Positions 21,018 to 33,989 of a DNA stretch of 64,000 nt are shown one piece after another. This DNA comes from Diphasiastrum complanatum (Eukaryota; Streptophyta; Lycopodiopsida; Lycopodiales; Lycopodiaceae), in the NCBI GenBank assembly GCA_029204225.1, contig CM055107.1, positions 697,942 through 761,941 of the forward strand, read 5' to 3'. The notes beneath the pieces are model-generated. The model was not told where the DNA came from and did not search any database. It was given only the letters and a program-made list of their open reading frames with translations. Every line of letters starts with the position of its first letter. The first letter of the stretch is position 1. A program made the translations under genes and the position numbers.

Positions 21018-22600
21018 CTCCTCCTCAAATCTAGATTTGGAAATTATAATACTTTTATCAGTTACTCCAATTGAAGATCTTAGCTTAACAAATGAATCCT
21101 TAGGCAAGGATTTAGTGAATTGATCAGCTAAGCAACTTGATGAAGGCACATATTGAATTTTGATTTCTTTGGCTTGCACCTTCTCCCTCACAACATGATG
21201 AGCAATATCGATGTGTCTACTCCTTGCATGGAATGTAGGATTGATTGCAAGTGATTGGGCTGATTGGTTGTCACAATAGATGGTAGGCACATCCTGCTCC
21301 ATGACATGAAGCTCCACCAATAGCCTCTTGAGCCATTAGACCTCCTTGCATGTTGATGTCAAGGCCTTATACTTCTGTGGAAGATAAGGAAATTGTATCT
21401 TGCTTTTTGGAAAGCCATGATACTATTCCATCACATAAGAAAGTAGCAAATGTACTTGTAGACTTTTGATCCGATTTGTCACTTGCAAAATCCGAGTCAC
21501 TATAGGCTCTTAAGCCAAGATTAGTCCCTTTGTACAATATGCCAAAATTCCTAATTGATGAGATATATCTTAGGACTCTTTTGGCCATTTTCCAATGTGA
21601 TACCAAAGGATTTTGCATGAATTGGCTTACTTTCCCAACACTATAACTAAGATCAGGTCTTGTTATAGTCAAATAGATCAAGGAGCCTATAAGCCTTCTG
21701 TATAGAGTGATGTCCTCAAAGGATGCTTCATCACCATCAATAGATGCTTTTACATGTTGCTACATTGGAGTATCAGTGCCTTTACAATACTTCATTCCAA
21801 ATCTATCTAGGATGCATGTAGCGTATTTAGATTTACATATAAAACTAAAATCCAATTCTCTTTTGACTTCTATTCCTAGAATGAAGTTCAAAAGGTCGAG
21901 ATCTACCATTTTAAGCTCTTTAGATAAAGCAATATTTATATCTCTTATTCCATCTATATCATTTCCACTTGAAATAATGTCATCAACATACAATACAAGG
22001 ATAATGATCTTTACATCATGAAATCTAATGATGGATCATATGAACTCAAAACAAAGTTGATGGAGATAAGGCGAGAGAGCCTAGAGTATCATGCTCTAGG
22101 TGCTTGCTTGAGTCCATAGAGACTCTTTTCAAAAACACACTTTTTCTTTATGCTCCTCCTTGATGAAGCCCTCGGGTTGCCTCATGTAGATCTCTTCCTC
22201 CAAGTAGCCATTGAGGCAGGCATTTGTAATTTCAAGTTAAAATAGCTTCCAATTGATGGTAGTAGCAAGACTAACGATCAAGACTAGCTTAGACACATTA
22301 GCAAAAGTTTCATCATAATCAATGTCTTTGTTTGCAAAAAACCTTTTGCTATAAGTCTAGCTTTGTACTTATTTATTGATCCATCTTTATAATACTTCAA
22401 TCTATACACCCACTTGCAATCAAGTGGTTTCGTCTCTTAAGGAAGATCAACAAGACCCCAAGTATGATTATCCATGAGAGCATCATACTCCACTTGCATA
22501 GCATTCATCCAACTTTTTGATTTACAAGCATCTTCATAAGATGTTGGTTCATCAAGCATTGAAGTAAGGAAAGTGTATGAAGTAAAAAATGAAATGCCTT
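20991..22600 (-). pseudogene. Older copia: reverse transcriptase and RNase H remnant
   Basis: Minus-strand order: RT start near 22590-22450 (SMLDEPTSYEDACKSKSW, then ALMDNHTWGLVDLP), the [20 protein letters not shown] block, GLKQAPRA near 22110, the YVDD box at about 21990 (MYVDDIISSGND), then RNase H at 21681-21367 (SDSDFASDKSDQKSTS) and 21320-20991 (IYCDNQSAQSLAINPTFHARS...CLADQFTKSLP). Several frameshifts and stops separate the pieces. Gag, protease and integrase of this type are missing, and a different copia type is joined at about 22600. Confidence 0.88.
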
Positions 22601-24016
22601 CTCTTTGATAACCTTTTCAAAACTGTGACAACGTCTTTTCTGCTCACGTCATAGAGACTTCTCATGTTCAAATGATACATTCTTCTGTGCCAGAGTTGAT
22701 CTTCATTTTTTGATGCATTCAGTATGCTATTAGAACTGTTGATGATCTTGGTTTGGTACAGGTTACCTTCTCTGGACCCAATAGTCAGCAGCTTGTTTGT
22801 TCTTTTCTTAATCATCCGGCATAGATTGCCATCGAACAAAACTAGAATTTCAAGATCTGCCATCTTTGATACATATAGGAGGTCTCTTCTTAGTGAGGGT
22901 AGGTACATAGAGTGCTCCTGGCAGCTCCTGACAGTGTTCCTAGCTGTAGAGTCCCGATGCCCTTGACATCGTGCGGCTCTCGTCGCCTAGAATCGCTGCT
23001 CCGTTGTTTTTGAGTTCTCTATAGTTGATCAAGACTTTCTTGTTGCAGGTAATGTGTGAAGTTGCTCCTGAGTCGATGACAATGTCATAGTCTTGCTCTG
23101 CATAGCTTGTTGAAGCCTTTTCAAATATTGTGAAGGCTTTGTCGTTCTTGTCTCATCCTTCGACGACTCTGCAACATTGGCCTTTTCAGTCTTGTTCTTT
23201 CTTTTTGGGTCGAATCTGCACTCATATGCAGAATGTCCCTTCTTGTTGCAGTGCATGCAAGGTATTGTTGGGTTGAACCAACATCTATTGGTTGTGTGTC
23301 CTGGCTTGTGACAATGATCACAAGAAGAAGTTTGTTGGTTGTCATTGCCTCTGCTCGAAGACTTTGAATTCACCTTGTCGAATCTAGGCTTGTTCTTGTT
23401 TTTCTTCTTTCCTTTTGTGAAAAGAGCCTTCTCTTGGTCACTACTTCCTTCTCCTTCGTCTCTCATCAGTGACAAGACTGATAGCTCATTTGAATGTCAT
23501 GTCTGGTAAGCTCAAAATTAGCATTCTTAGTGGCTGATAGGACGTAGGTAGAATTTTCATGAAGTACATCAGCCGCTATGGTGTTGGAACCTGGTGCTCC
23601 TGTCCAGCTACAACAAGTTGAGTGAAGATCATTTTGATCTTCTCGACGTGCTGATACAACTGGTTGCCATCCCATCGTATAGCTTGCAACTGATTGTGTA
23701 GGTGCATCACCGAAGCGGCAGTCCTCACTTTGTACTTCTTGTTTGGTTTTTCCCATGCTTCATGACTGCTCTCACAATCTTCAATCTGCATGAGTATTTC
23801 TTTGTTTATAGATGAAACGATGATTGCCATTGTGCGCTCATCCTTTCTGATCCATTCATCTCTCCTCGGGTCTCCGTTTGGAGGCTGTTTTTCTATGAGT
23901 TTGGTCATTGACCAGATGCTTTCACCCTTTAGAAGTGTTTTGATTTTGAACTTCCATATTCGGTAGTTTATGCCATCAAGATTGATTGCTATTCTTGTTT
24001 GGATCATTGTAGCCAT
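22600..24016 (-). pseudogene. Second copia type: gag, double zinc knuckle, protease, pre-integrase
   Basis: The gag starts at 24016 with MATMIQTRIAINLDGINYRIW and continues to about 23576, then shifts frame. At 23475-23029 there are two zinc knuckles, CDHCHKPGHTTNRC and CMHCNKKGHSAYEC, followed by the protease start DYDIVIDSGATSH (about 23095-23060). The next part (22908-22620) is the pre-integrase domain: LYVSKMADLEILVLFDGN and LWHRRMYHLNMRSL. Two tandem knuckles set it apart from the single-knuckle copia at 15-19 kb. The integrase is missing and the sequence runs straight into the RT of the other element. Confidence 0.88.
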
Positions 24017-24037
24017 ATTGTGTTGTCTTAGAGAATC

Positions 24038-24050
24038 GGCTCTGATACCA
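24038..24050 (-). promoter_or_regulatory. Primer-binding site of the second copia type
   Basis: The minus strand reads TGGTATCAGAGCC, ending at the LTR boundary (TGTAGATTTTT from 24051 on the plus strand). It is the same initiator-tRNA-Met type as in the young copia. Confidence 0.8.
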
Positions 24051-24389
24051 TGTAGATTTTTATCGATTGTTTTTGTTTCTATTTTGGCAGGGGCAGCTCT
24101 TCTTGTCTGTCTCCTGTCTGTGTAGCCTATTTGGTTAGCTTGTGGAATTATTGCAGGATCCTAGGCAAACGACTACAGATCACAGACTATGAAGCATTCA
24201 ATCAATGAAACGACACGATTAATGAGAGATGGATTGGAAGAGAGCATTTGTATTTATATTTTGTATTTGAGTGAGTCAATCAGTGTCTCACTCATTGGCG
24301 GCCTGACGCTCTTGTGACAAATTCGCTATGTTCTCTCGTTGGCAGACTTTCATGCATAATTGATAATGCTAACAATATGCTAGCACTTT

Positions 24390-24390
<1 letters not shown>
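24051..24390 (-). mobile_element. 5' LTR of the second copia type (far end uncertain)
   Basis: Plus-strand TGTAGATTTTT at 24051 is the U5 end. A minus-strand TATA-like AATATAAATAC lies at about 24249-24260, so R-U5 is about 170-180 bp and U3 extends to higher coordinates. The microsatellite at 24393 may lie inside or beyond the LTR. Confidence 0.55.

Positions 24391-24392
<2 letters not shown>

Positions 24393-24478
<86 letters not shown>
24393..24478. repeat. (CT)43 microsatellite
   Basis: An uninterrupted run of 43 CT units on the plus strand. Confidence 0.97.
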
Positions 24479-24481
<3 letters not shown>

Positions 24482-27400
24482 CTTCTTCGTCTATTCATGA
24501 TGTTTAGTTCTGCAATCGATTTCTTACTTATCCCATCTGGAAAAATATTAAAATTACTTAACATCAGTTACAAGACAGGTTTAATGCTAAACTGTTGGTT
24601 AATTATGACGTTGCCTTTGGCGGCTAAGCGTGATAGTACAAGACTCACGCTCATCGAGCTGCCAACTTGTTTCTCTTCTAATCGTCTTCATCATTTGATT
24701 GCAGGGACAAACCTCGAACACTTTTCCTTCGGCCTTCGCCTCGTCTTCGGTCTTCGTCTTTTCTTCAGCCTTCGATTCGTCTTCGACTTTCTAGGCTTCG
24801 GGAAACACCAGGGAATGGTTGCAAGAGTTCACCATTTTTAACATTTATCATTTCTTGATACATAGAGACCATCTTCTTTGCTTAGATTGCCTTCTTAAAA
24901 CACAAACGTCCTTTCTTGCTAAGAGAAATTACATATTTGATCCTACCAAATGAATCATTTCTATTGGATATGAAGATTCAAGACTAGACATGTTACCTCC
25001 TTGGCTAAACATGTCTCCTAGGATATATATTTAGTTGTTTAAAATGTTAAAATTTATTTTTAAATTCTTTTAACATGCTAGAATTATATTATATCAACGA
25101 TAAATTGTATTGGTTGGAGAATATTAACCATGAAACTTTTTTGAGTTTGAGAAATTAAAATATTTCAATAATCAACAAGCCTTAAAAAATGCAATTATTG
25201 AAAGAAAACTCACATGAGGTTTTCCAAGTGCCTTCTAATGTTATACACTTCAATTTTAAACATTAGTTATAAGAGTATAACTAAGGCTTTAGCCCTTAGA
25301 CTTGTCTCTCCTATCAAAGGTGCATGGAGCTAAATGCTAATGGATTGCTTTTGATTTAGGGTGCTTTTATTTATTTGAATAGTATTTTAATGTTTAGTAT
25401 GGATCCTTTTCATGGTATGCTAAGCACTTTACTCATTGCAATAACACATTTCCTTTATTAGAAGTCTTGTATGGTAAGTTTTTTGTTGGAATGTTTTTTT
25501 GACTTTTTGTTGTTTATTAGAAGTCTTGTATGGTAAGTTTTTTGTTAGAATGTTGCTTTGACTTTCTTTTTGTTTTCCTATAAATGCTTGTCTCCCATGA
25601 TTTCTAGATGATCTATATAGATTTTGGTGTTTTAGCCTTGGGTATAGGGCTTTAAAGCCCTTGCAAGAGCAATGCCGGAGACCTCTTGCAAGTTTCTAAA
25701 GCTTCTTAATTTTTTGAAAAATATTACTCATCAAACTTCAAATGGTTCATATGAGTATATAAAAAACTTTAAAAGGTTTGATATCATTTTCTTGAGCACC
25801 TTGTAAGAGTTTTCTGGGATTTGAAAAGCTTGAGCATTAAGCTAGAGTGCAATTCTCTGTTTTTTTTTCTACCTCATTTAATGTGAAAATTTGCGCAGCT
25901 TTGATGATTCATTCCTCATCGGCGCTTGTTTATTTCATGTGTGAAAGTTATCAAGACAATTTGTTGCCTTTGAGGGGCCTAATCACTTAAATAGACTGGA
26001 TGTGACCACTGAGTCAGTAGGAACGAACTAGGTATAGTAGCTACTGTAGCAACAATAGGTACTAGGAACTTGGAAGCTGTGAAGAGTGATGAGTGAGTGT
26101 GAGTGGGTCATGGCTTATGCGTGTGTCATGTTTGACTGGCAGCCAACCCTTCCTTACATTTAACCTTAATTGATGGATATTGATCGATCATTGTTTTCCT
26201 TGATCCTTTCATTTGCCACTTGGAAGTGAAGTGGTGTAGTACATACCATAACCCATTCACACATGACAAGGTAAGCAGCGAATCTGCAGCGATGATCCTT
26301 CTTTCTTCTTCTTTTGTGTTATGATTACGAGTACCTTTGTGCATGTCATGGTAGCTCAGTGCTCACACATAATACATCCGTCCTACATAACAAAGGTAGG
26401 TAGGTACGCATGGGGCATTTGAATTTTGCAATAATACATATGTAGATGTGAATGTGAACAGTGAGTGTGTGTTGCAGAGTAAAGTGAGCAATGAATAGTC
26501 TGAATACCATTGAGACAGGAGTCGTCACAGGAGTAAGCTCTTACGAAGGCAAGGCAGTAGAATAGACGGCAATAGACCAGTCGCACTGGAGCAGAATAAA
26601 AAGATTGGTGCCATTTGGAAGGATTAATCATTAACTGGCCGTTGTGAAGAAGAAAATGATGAGCTCAAATTTATATGTATATACCATTATTACGCTAATA
26701 TGAATGAGCAATGAGTGCACTAACTGTCCAACGACTGGCAGGTACCAAGTTCTAAGGTATGACTATGAGTGAGTGAGTGAAGACTGACTGAAGATTCAAT
26801 TCCTCGGAAGCTGTAACTACTAAGTTGTAAGCCGGGGGAGAGTGATGAATCTAAATGTTTTGGAGTTGGGCGACGTCGACTCTCGAGGCTGGCAGATAGC
26901 CACTAGCACCAGAATTTTGCAAGTTGCAATTCAGTTGCCCTTCAAAAAAAAGACAACACATTTTGCAAACTGTTGATTGAAAGTTAAATAAAAGAAACCT
27001 CCTAGGCTTGATAATATTCATTTGTAAAAAGTCAAATTTAGTAAAACCTTCAAATTTCAGAATTTTACTCGCTAAAGCGTTTTTTTTTTGCTAAACATTT
27101 AGTTACTATTAGATATCAACAAATGTACATAAAACGTGTCCGGAGCAATCCATTAATGATCAAGTCATTTCTCTAGAGAAAAAAATTCTACGATACATAA
27201 AAACAAGATTATCAACGCACCATGCAAGGAGGTAGTCCAGTTAGTAACCAGCAGCAGAACAAAAGTAAATAGCTAAGCAGCTATAGTAAGTGCATAGCAA
27301 ATGAAAACACATGGAAGGCGGTGAGGAATCCTCAAAAACTATCTGGTTCCGTGCAATCCATAGCTCAATCATGTAGTCTACTTACCTAGATTGTGGTCTC

Positions 27401-27560
27401 TTAGTAGGAAGCGGGTACGTAGCCACCACATGGACAAGACGTTCGCACTGATAGCAAGAGTCAAGCAACCCCTTGAAGTGCATCTATTGCAGGTATTGCC
27501 AACCCATACAATAGAAACATAGTTGTTTGTTGGGGAAAGGAATAGAAGGTTAAAATCTGA
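24479..27560. other. 3-kb non-coding region
   Basis: No gene recognised. It holds a CTTCG-rich imperfect tandem stretch at 24727-24791, a near-direct repeat of 'ttagaagtcttgtatggtaagttttttgtt' type sequence at about 25456-25490 and 25514-25546, and GAGT/TGAG-rich runs near 26085-26105 and 26767-26785. Short minus-strand frames around 26126-26631 and 27378-27665 match nothing I know and look like chance. Confidence 0.4.
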
Positions 27561-27566
27561 TGATTC

Positions 27567-27604
27567 GATACAATGAAATGTCGGATCAGTGGGCTTTGCG
27601 GAAT
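27567..27604 (+). repeat. Left arm of a 38-bp perfect inverted repeat
   Basis: Exact reverse complement of 28872-28909, about 1.27 kb away. The match stops abruptly on both sides. Confidence 0.9.
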
Positions 27605-27961
27605 GAGCCTTTTCCCTTGGTGCATGAACTATGCTTATTAGTTTCAAATCAGAATGTCGAACCAAAAGGGGCTCGTCTAATTCTACTTGATTCTAGCTTT
27701 AAAATCATCAAAATTGATACAATTGTTACAAAGACCAACACAAATTCATTTAGAACATCACTAGCGGAAGCATTAAATAGTTCAGACAATTCAGTACGAG
27801 AGTAAAGACTATTGGCAAGATTGCAGAGGACAGTGAGACGGAGAAGCACACATTCATACTAACATAATATCTAAACACAATAAGACCATTGGATTAAATT
27901 TAAAAGAGTATCAAGTACATAGTCAACTGAATGACAAGCATAAAACAATAGCGATGATAAC

Positions 27962-28505
27962 CGCGTACTCAAAACTCTCTCCTATTCAGTAACTCTATGC
28001 TAACTCAATAATTTGATGATCATTGGATTGCTTTCACATACTCTCTGTCTTAAACTAATCGACTATGTCTCTGTATATCGCATGCTTAGCTATACATTTA
28101 TTCAGATATATATATATACATATATGAAGACGTTGAGCTATGATGTCTGAAATGGCTCTTGGTGGCAATCGTGGCTATCGCTATTGTGATAGGTGGCAAA
28201 CGTGGCTATCACTATCAAGATAGGCAACAATCATAGCTACTATCATTACCAAATTAGTTACACAGTATTAAAACTAGTTTAGGCAAGTAACTAGCTTTAT
28301 TTAGAGCGATAATATGCTAATTAGACAGTCGACAATATTTGATTTGAGCTGAACTTGTGTCGGCTCGAGTTGAGGTTGACAAAGGTTCGATTTGATCGAT
28401 GTTTGAATCGAACATTGGAGCTTCCATCAATAGTCAATATTGATGCTCCTTCAATAGTTTGAATGTCGAATAGACACATGATTGTATTTCTCATGTATTT
28501 CTACA
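27962..28505 (+). repeat. Direct repeat copy 1, LTR-like
   Basis: Diverged copy of 29930-30415. Matching phrases include 'gatgatcattgga', 'aaattagttaca', 'actagctttatttagag' and 'catgtatttct', in the same order. In place of the CT microsatellite of copy 2 it carries about 230 bp that include a three-fold imperfect tandem repeat at 28155-28250 ('ggtggcaa.cgtggctatc'). Confidence 0.75.
28155..28250 (+). repeat. Imperfect minisatellite, about 31-35 bp unit, three copies
   Basis: Successive units begin 'ggtggcaatcgtggctatc', 'ggtggcaaacgtggctatc' and 'ggcaacaatcatagctac'. Confidence 0.65.
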
Positions 28506-28871
28506 GACTGTGCATTGACTAAGATTGACTCAGATTTACATTTTTCCTCAAAAGCGATTCAATCTCTTGGAACAATCATTATAAACTTCTATAGCTCTTT
28601 CATCTATAGAATCAAAGTATATGGCTACCTCTCAAGCTACTAAAAAAGCACTATGATTGAGAAACATGCCATGGGACATTTGTTTGAAACAATATGCTTC
28701 AACAATTGCATTATCATTGAACATAGATGCACACAACAGATTTTGTGCAATGTTGAGGTTGAAGATCATGTCATTCATGGATCCAAATTAAGAGGGGGTG
28801 GATTATTATCCCTCTCACCCTCTAATCCAATAGTTGATCTAGATATATTCAGTTTCTACAATTTTATTTGC

Positions 28872-28909
28872 ATTCCGCAAAGCCCACTGATCCGACATTT
28901 CATTGTATC
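28872..28909 (-). repeat. Right arm of the 38-bp perfect inverted repeat
   Basis: Reverse complement of 27567-27604. It lies in the internal region between the two LTR-like direct repeats, while its partner lies outside copy 1. Confidence 0.9.
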
Positions 28910-29055
28910 AAATCAAACTATTGCTTGTAATTGACTAAGATTGATGTTGCACAGACATCCCAAAGAGAGCGGGGAACCATGACTTAGCTTCCTGGTTTTC
29001 AACACTTGTCGTCTGAACTCACTTGACCGACAAGCAGCCAACTGACCAACAAAGG

Positions 29056-29340
29056 TCAAACTTAACCAACTTGAAGTTCTGGAACCAACATTGAGATCCA
29101 ACCTAGTGCCATGCTAGATCGGGGGTGGTCCCGACGTGGGTGACTTCCCTCCAACCCACATCAAACTTAACCAACTCGAAGCTTCGTTACAAATGAGTAA
29201 CATCCATTCCAAGCAAGTTGTCTGACTTACATCAGACTTAGCCAAATCAAAGCTTCATCACGAGTGCTGGAAGCCAACCTGGAGCCACGACAAACTAGAT
29301 AGCCATAAACAACTAACTTCTATCCAAGCAAGCCATCCAA
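29056..29340 (+). repeat. Imperfect tandem repeats, about 70-100 bp
   Basis: A phrase like 'atcaaacttaaccaactcga' followed by 'agcttc' recurs at about 29056, 29160 and 29232, with related pieces to 29340. A shorter doublet at 29454-29522 repeats 'cgaatggtccc.a..gcatac.g.tgg'. Confidence 0.55.
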
Positions 29341-29929
29341 TTTAGCCAACAGATTAGAACCCATTCCCCAAGAACTTAACCAGCTCACATTCATGCAAGG
29401 AACACTCAGAACCACAAGCCGCGACAGATATGACGACAACTAGTTTCTGGATCGAATGGTCCCGACAGCATACCGTTGGCATCCCCAGAGCGAATGGTCC
29501 CAATGGCATACTGCTGGTGTCTTGAGATACAACCCTCAGCTATGTGCCAGATCAAAAAGATTTGAAGCAGCCTTACAACTAGTGCTAATCCTTTTTGTTT
29601 GATGGTATTAGCCTCCAAAAGAAAAGTTCTTTCTCGAGCTTAACAGATCCTTGTATCACAAGCAATCATGCAAACCAGACAGAGCACAAGTACTAAGACT
29701 CACCACGAATACATACAAGCAAGACACTCAAGCAAAATTTACTAATAGGTAACAAAGACAAGGTCACCCCTTTAAGATAGCCCTACCAAGGACCTTTGCC
29801 TAGCCGTGCCCATACAAATCTATCACAGAATTAGCTCACAGAGAGCACCCATCCAACTATCGATTTTTTCACCATTAAGGAGCACATTGCCTCAATAACG
29901 TCCCACCAAATTTGGTCGACAGCCCTTAA

Positions 29930-30415
<486 letters not shown>

Positions 30416-30549
30416 ATATGGATGATGTACAAAATAAAATCAAGCTCAAAGAAGCTCATCTTTGAATCATCTGATCCATTATGAGGAGCATGATGTCGAC
30501 AAGTGAATCTACCACTCGAACTGCTTTGCGTAAGAGAGGAATCATCAAC

Positions 30550-31011
30550 TGGTGTTAATTTGGAGACTTCTAAGTTTTGAGTAGGAGATGGCAGAAGGAC
30601 TCTTTTTTTTAAGGATCACCAAGTGTAGATCTCCTAAGATCCTATTGCATGCAACCAAAAGGACACCTGTGGAGCCAAATCACAAAATGGCTTCTGGAAT
30701 CAAAAAATTGAATGTGGAGGAGGGTGAGTTTCCACAACATATATAGACCCAAACCGTTGAGGAATATTCTCTATAGAATCCCCTATTCCAAAACAAAAGC
30801 ATTTGATCTCCTATTCTTGCACCAAAAGTAGTCAATTACCATGCAAAATCTCCATAGGTCCAATTAGAGCATCTGGGCCCTCACAAGGTTATTAATTACA
30901 TTTCTGGCCTAGTGGGATGACATGGCGTAACTAATAATCTCTTACACTGGAGTAACGAATATCCACGTCTAAAATTATGCCGAATCCTATGTACAAGACG
31001 TGGACGTAACA
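30550..31011 (-). mobile_element. 3' LTR of minus-strand chromovirus (copy 2)
   Basis: The minus strand begins TGTTACGTCCACG at 31011 after the purine tract AAGGAGGGAAGAA. It matches the LTR at 54517 ('ccacgtc.tg.acataggattc', then 'gttac.cca.gtcat', then 'gtaattaataa.cttgtgagg'). The far end is estimated from the 460-bp length of the relatives. Confidence 0.65.
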
Positions 31012-31069
31012 TTCTTCCCTCCTTAAACTACTTCTATGCTCAGAAGTGGAAACTAGGGAAGTTATTCTT

Positions 31070-31430
31070 TAAGCTTTCAACTCTTTCCCATGAATCATTA
31101 TCCTCAATCTAACCCTTCCACTCAATCAAGCAATAATTTCTCAATTGTTTATCTTAGACTAGTTCTGAGTACTCTTTTAGGTCCCAAAGGTATTCTGATT
31201 GATAAAACCTCCAAATGAGTAAGATCATCATCAAATCCAATTGTATAATCTTCATGTAAACTAAGGCTTAACCAGCTTACATGAAGCACTGGATGAGTAG
31301 TTAACTTATCATGAAGATCAAGTTCGCAAGCTCTCTCAACGGGCCTTGGCATTTTGCAAGTTTCTTTTTTGCCATGATTCAACAAATTGCTCTCCAAATC
31401 AATAACATCACCTTCATGTAAATTCAATTT
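31070..31430 (-). pseudogene. Chromovirus polyprotein C-terminus with chromodomain remnant (copy 2)
   Basis: The minus strand 31427-31149 includes THPVLHVSWLSLSLHED, the linker after the integrase. The following frame near 31155-31080 reads DKQLRNYCLIEWKG and then IEDNDSWERVESLKN, a chromodomain pattern with an in-frame stop. This matches the arrangement at 5856-6190. A partial tandem duplication of the 'HV...LHEGD' segment is visible just upstream (31400-31470). Confidence 0.7.
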
Positions 31431-31439
31431 ACATGAAAC

Positions 31440-33280
31440 TCTAGGTGAATTATTATTTTACATTGGAGATCAATGTTCAAAAGTTAAAGAAACAACAATT
31501 ATAGTTCAAGACTATCCACGATTTCTTGTAGGGCTGTCATAACTGCTTCTTGGTACAAATACCCTTAGAATCCAAAAACTAAGACATAACAGTTCATTCT
31601 CTTAGAATTGCTAGGAGATCCATCAAGATAAAGATGAATTTAACTCAACTCTTGAGTACCCCAAATACTCTTTTGAGTTTAAGTGCTCCTTTTTCTAGCA
31701 TCTCATGCAAGAAAATAGTAACCATCTAATCTCAACAAATTTGTTTGTCTTCCAAATAACTGGAGATCTGCACTGAAAGGTAGGCAAGCATCTATAAACT
31801 ACAATCTATAGTAGAGTTCATCCACTAAGGTAAGCAAATATTACCTTATGTATATGCATGCTTGTGAGACACGTGTTCTCAAAAAAACATTGGAGTAAAG
31901 AAATAGAGATTTTCTTGACCAAGAAAATTGTCGTTAGCAAGGCATTAAACTCTTCGCTACTCACTAAAAAAAGAACCAATCACCTGTAGTTTTCTTAAAC
32001 TGTGAGTCATTGATTCTTGGGTCTTGAATCACTGTAACCAGGACATTTTTGCAACTCCTTGTGGTGTTGAAAAGCATTGAAGAAACCAATTGTAAAAGGT
32101 CTTGTTGATCGATGAGTTGTAGGGCATCTAAAAAGTCATCTTTTTGCTAGACAATCTTTGCCCAAAGGAGGTCGTAACTAGTCTAATAGTTGCAGTTTTA
32201 GATGCCTGAAATCTTGATTATTATAGCCATCTAAAGCCCTATAAGCACTACACTTATGCCATGCTTTTTTATTCTATCTTTTTTATTATTTCCAGCTTGT
32301 TCTTCACTGGTTTACCAAGCAGATTCACAACCTTTCCATCATTGATCTCATAGGGTTGTTGGGTTTTGAGGCTCTCTAGTTTTTCAACCTTTGTAGGTTG
32401 GATTGGCTGACAATACTATCACCAAGCCACTTTCTAAACCTGACCTTTGAGCTTAAAGAGCATGGCTTCTAAGAACTCAATGCTCATTAGGATCTTTGTC
32501 CATTGCATATCTCTCCCCTTTTGTGTTTTTTGGAAGGTGGATCTTTTGTAGAAAATCTCATAGCCTTGATGGCAGTGAACTAATAACTTGAAAACTACTG
32601 ATTTTTAGTCCTTGCCAAGAAATGAATCGTTTTAGAACCTTGAAATATTTCAAATATCTATTTAGAAACTTGAAATAACCTGTAAATTGCATTTTAGAAA
32701 GTCATTACATTTTTTTAATCACTACTTTAATGAAAATTGGTTCGTTTGATATCAATGTGTGTAAATTTGACTCATAAATTGCTAACTAATCGTTTATTAT
32801 AGGCTTGGTAAGCTAAGCATCTTTGACATTTGCTAAACCTGTTGTGCCACATTGAGGGAAATACTAAACTTATATTCTTTCTTGCATTGTTCTAATAATC
32901 ATTTACTTAGTCACACAAACATACAATATTGGAAGGTGTTGCTCAAAATCTATTGTTAAACAAAGTTTGAATTTTATAATTATTATTCTTTTGCTAATGT
33001 GAACTTCTAACGGAAGAGGTAAAAGCCTATTGATCAGAGGAGACCTCTAGAACCTTAGCCCAACCTCAACTCTAATTGACTGAAAGTGATGTTCTCCCCT
33101 ACCAATGTGAATGAACTGAAATGCTTCCTAGAAAGAGTAAGCTATTACAGGAAGTCTATGAGCATTTATTCTTCTCTCATCTCTCCATTAGTGACACTTC
33201 TAGAAAAAGGCAGACCTTTCATTTGAACTTAAGAATGCCAGAAAGTGTGCGAACATCTGAATATCATTGTTTCCATGATT
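31440..33280 (-). other. Repeat-derived DNA with unidentified minus-strand coding-like stretches
   Basis: 31440-31880 resembles 6200-6560, so it is part of the same dispersed element. On the minus strand about 32150-31970 gives an uninterrupted protein-like stretch (DDFLDALQLIDQQDLLQLVS and following), and 32500-32290 gives another (PTKVEKLESLKTQQPYEIND). I do not recognise a family. No host gene is evident. Confidence 0.35.
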
Positions 33281-33386
33281 ATTTGGTCTTGAAAATTCAC
33301 CAAGGCTGGAAGTGTAATTGCGGCACTTCCCTTATTTGGTCTTGAAAATTCACCAAGGCTGGAAGTGTAATTGTGGTACTTCCCTT
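33281..33386 (+). repeat. Tandem duplication, 53-bp unit x2
   Basis: 33281-33333 and 33334-33386 differ at only two positions (cggc versus tggt). The near-identity points to a recent duplication. Confidence 0.9.
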
Positions 33387-33989
33387 AGTATTTGAGAGGC
33401 TATTTGGGAGTTCATAAACCATCACTTGTTGGTGATTTCCCAAGAATGTTAGGCTAGAAGTCAAGTCAAGAATATTGGCCATCTACTACATGAGCCACTA
33501 GAATCCAATGTCAAATGGTTCAAGCTTATCAAAAGCATTGGATACTCTTATTTAGGTCAACTTATAATCCTATGTTGAAATTTGAGCCTCTATCATCATT
33601 TAAAGAGAGCTCAATTGTACATTATTTTGATACAATCAATTTGAGAGAAATGATTTTGACAATCTTTGAGTTCTAGGAAGCTTGGTGCTTCACCTTTGCA
33701 TAGTCTTTGGATGTTCTGAGTGAATATGAACCTGAGGAGCCTATTGCATATTTCACACATGTGATAGGCCTTGGAGATTACATTTGGTTATTTTTTTTGA
33801 GATATCTTAGAAGCTCTTGACAATTTAGATACACTCTAGCTCACTTTCAAGTGCTAATTGTGAAAAATGTCGACACTAGTTATATTGGTCTAATTTGGCA
33901 ATTTGGAGGCCAAAGTGAAATTCCAACTTAGAGACTTATTTTTTAATGTCAATAAGGCCTAAAAATAGTGTACTTATTAGTTTTAGCAA
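33387..33989. other. Non-coding; probable copia leader or LTR remnant
   Basis: No coding frame. It precedes the copia gag remnant and contains 'cacacatgtgata' at about 33750, similar to the CACAYGTG motifs of other copia LTRs here. No primer site was found. Confidence 0.35.

Noticed and set aside
24314-24841. 175-codon plus-strand frame with long Ser-Leu repeats
   Set aside because: Most of it is the CT microsatellite read as protein; the flanks match nothing.
27378-27665. 95-codon minus-strand frame
   Set aside because: No recognised domain; it overlaps the inverted-repeat arm and an opposite-strand frame of similar length.
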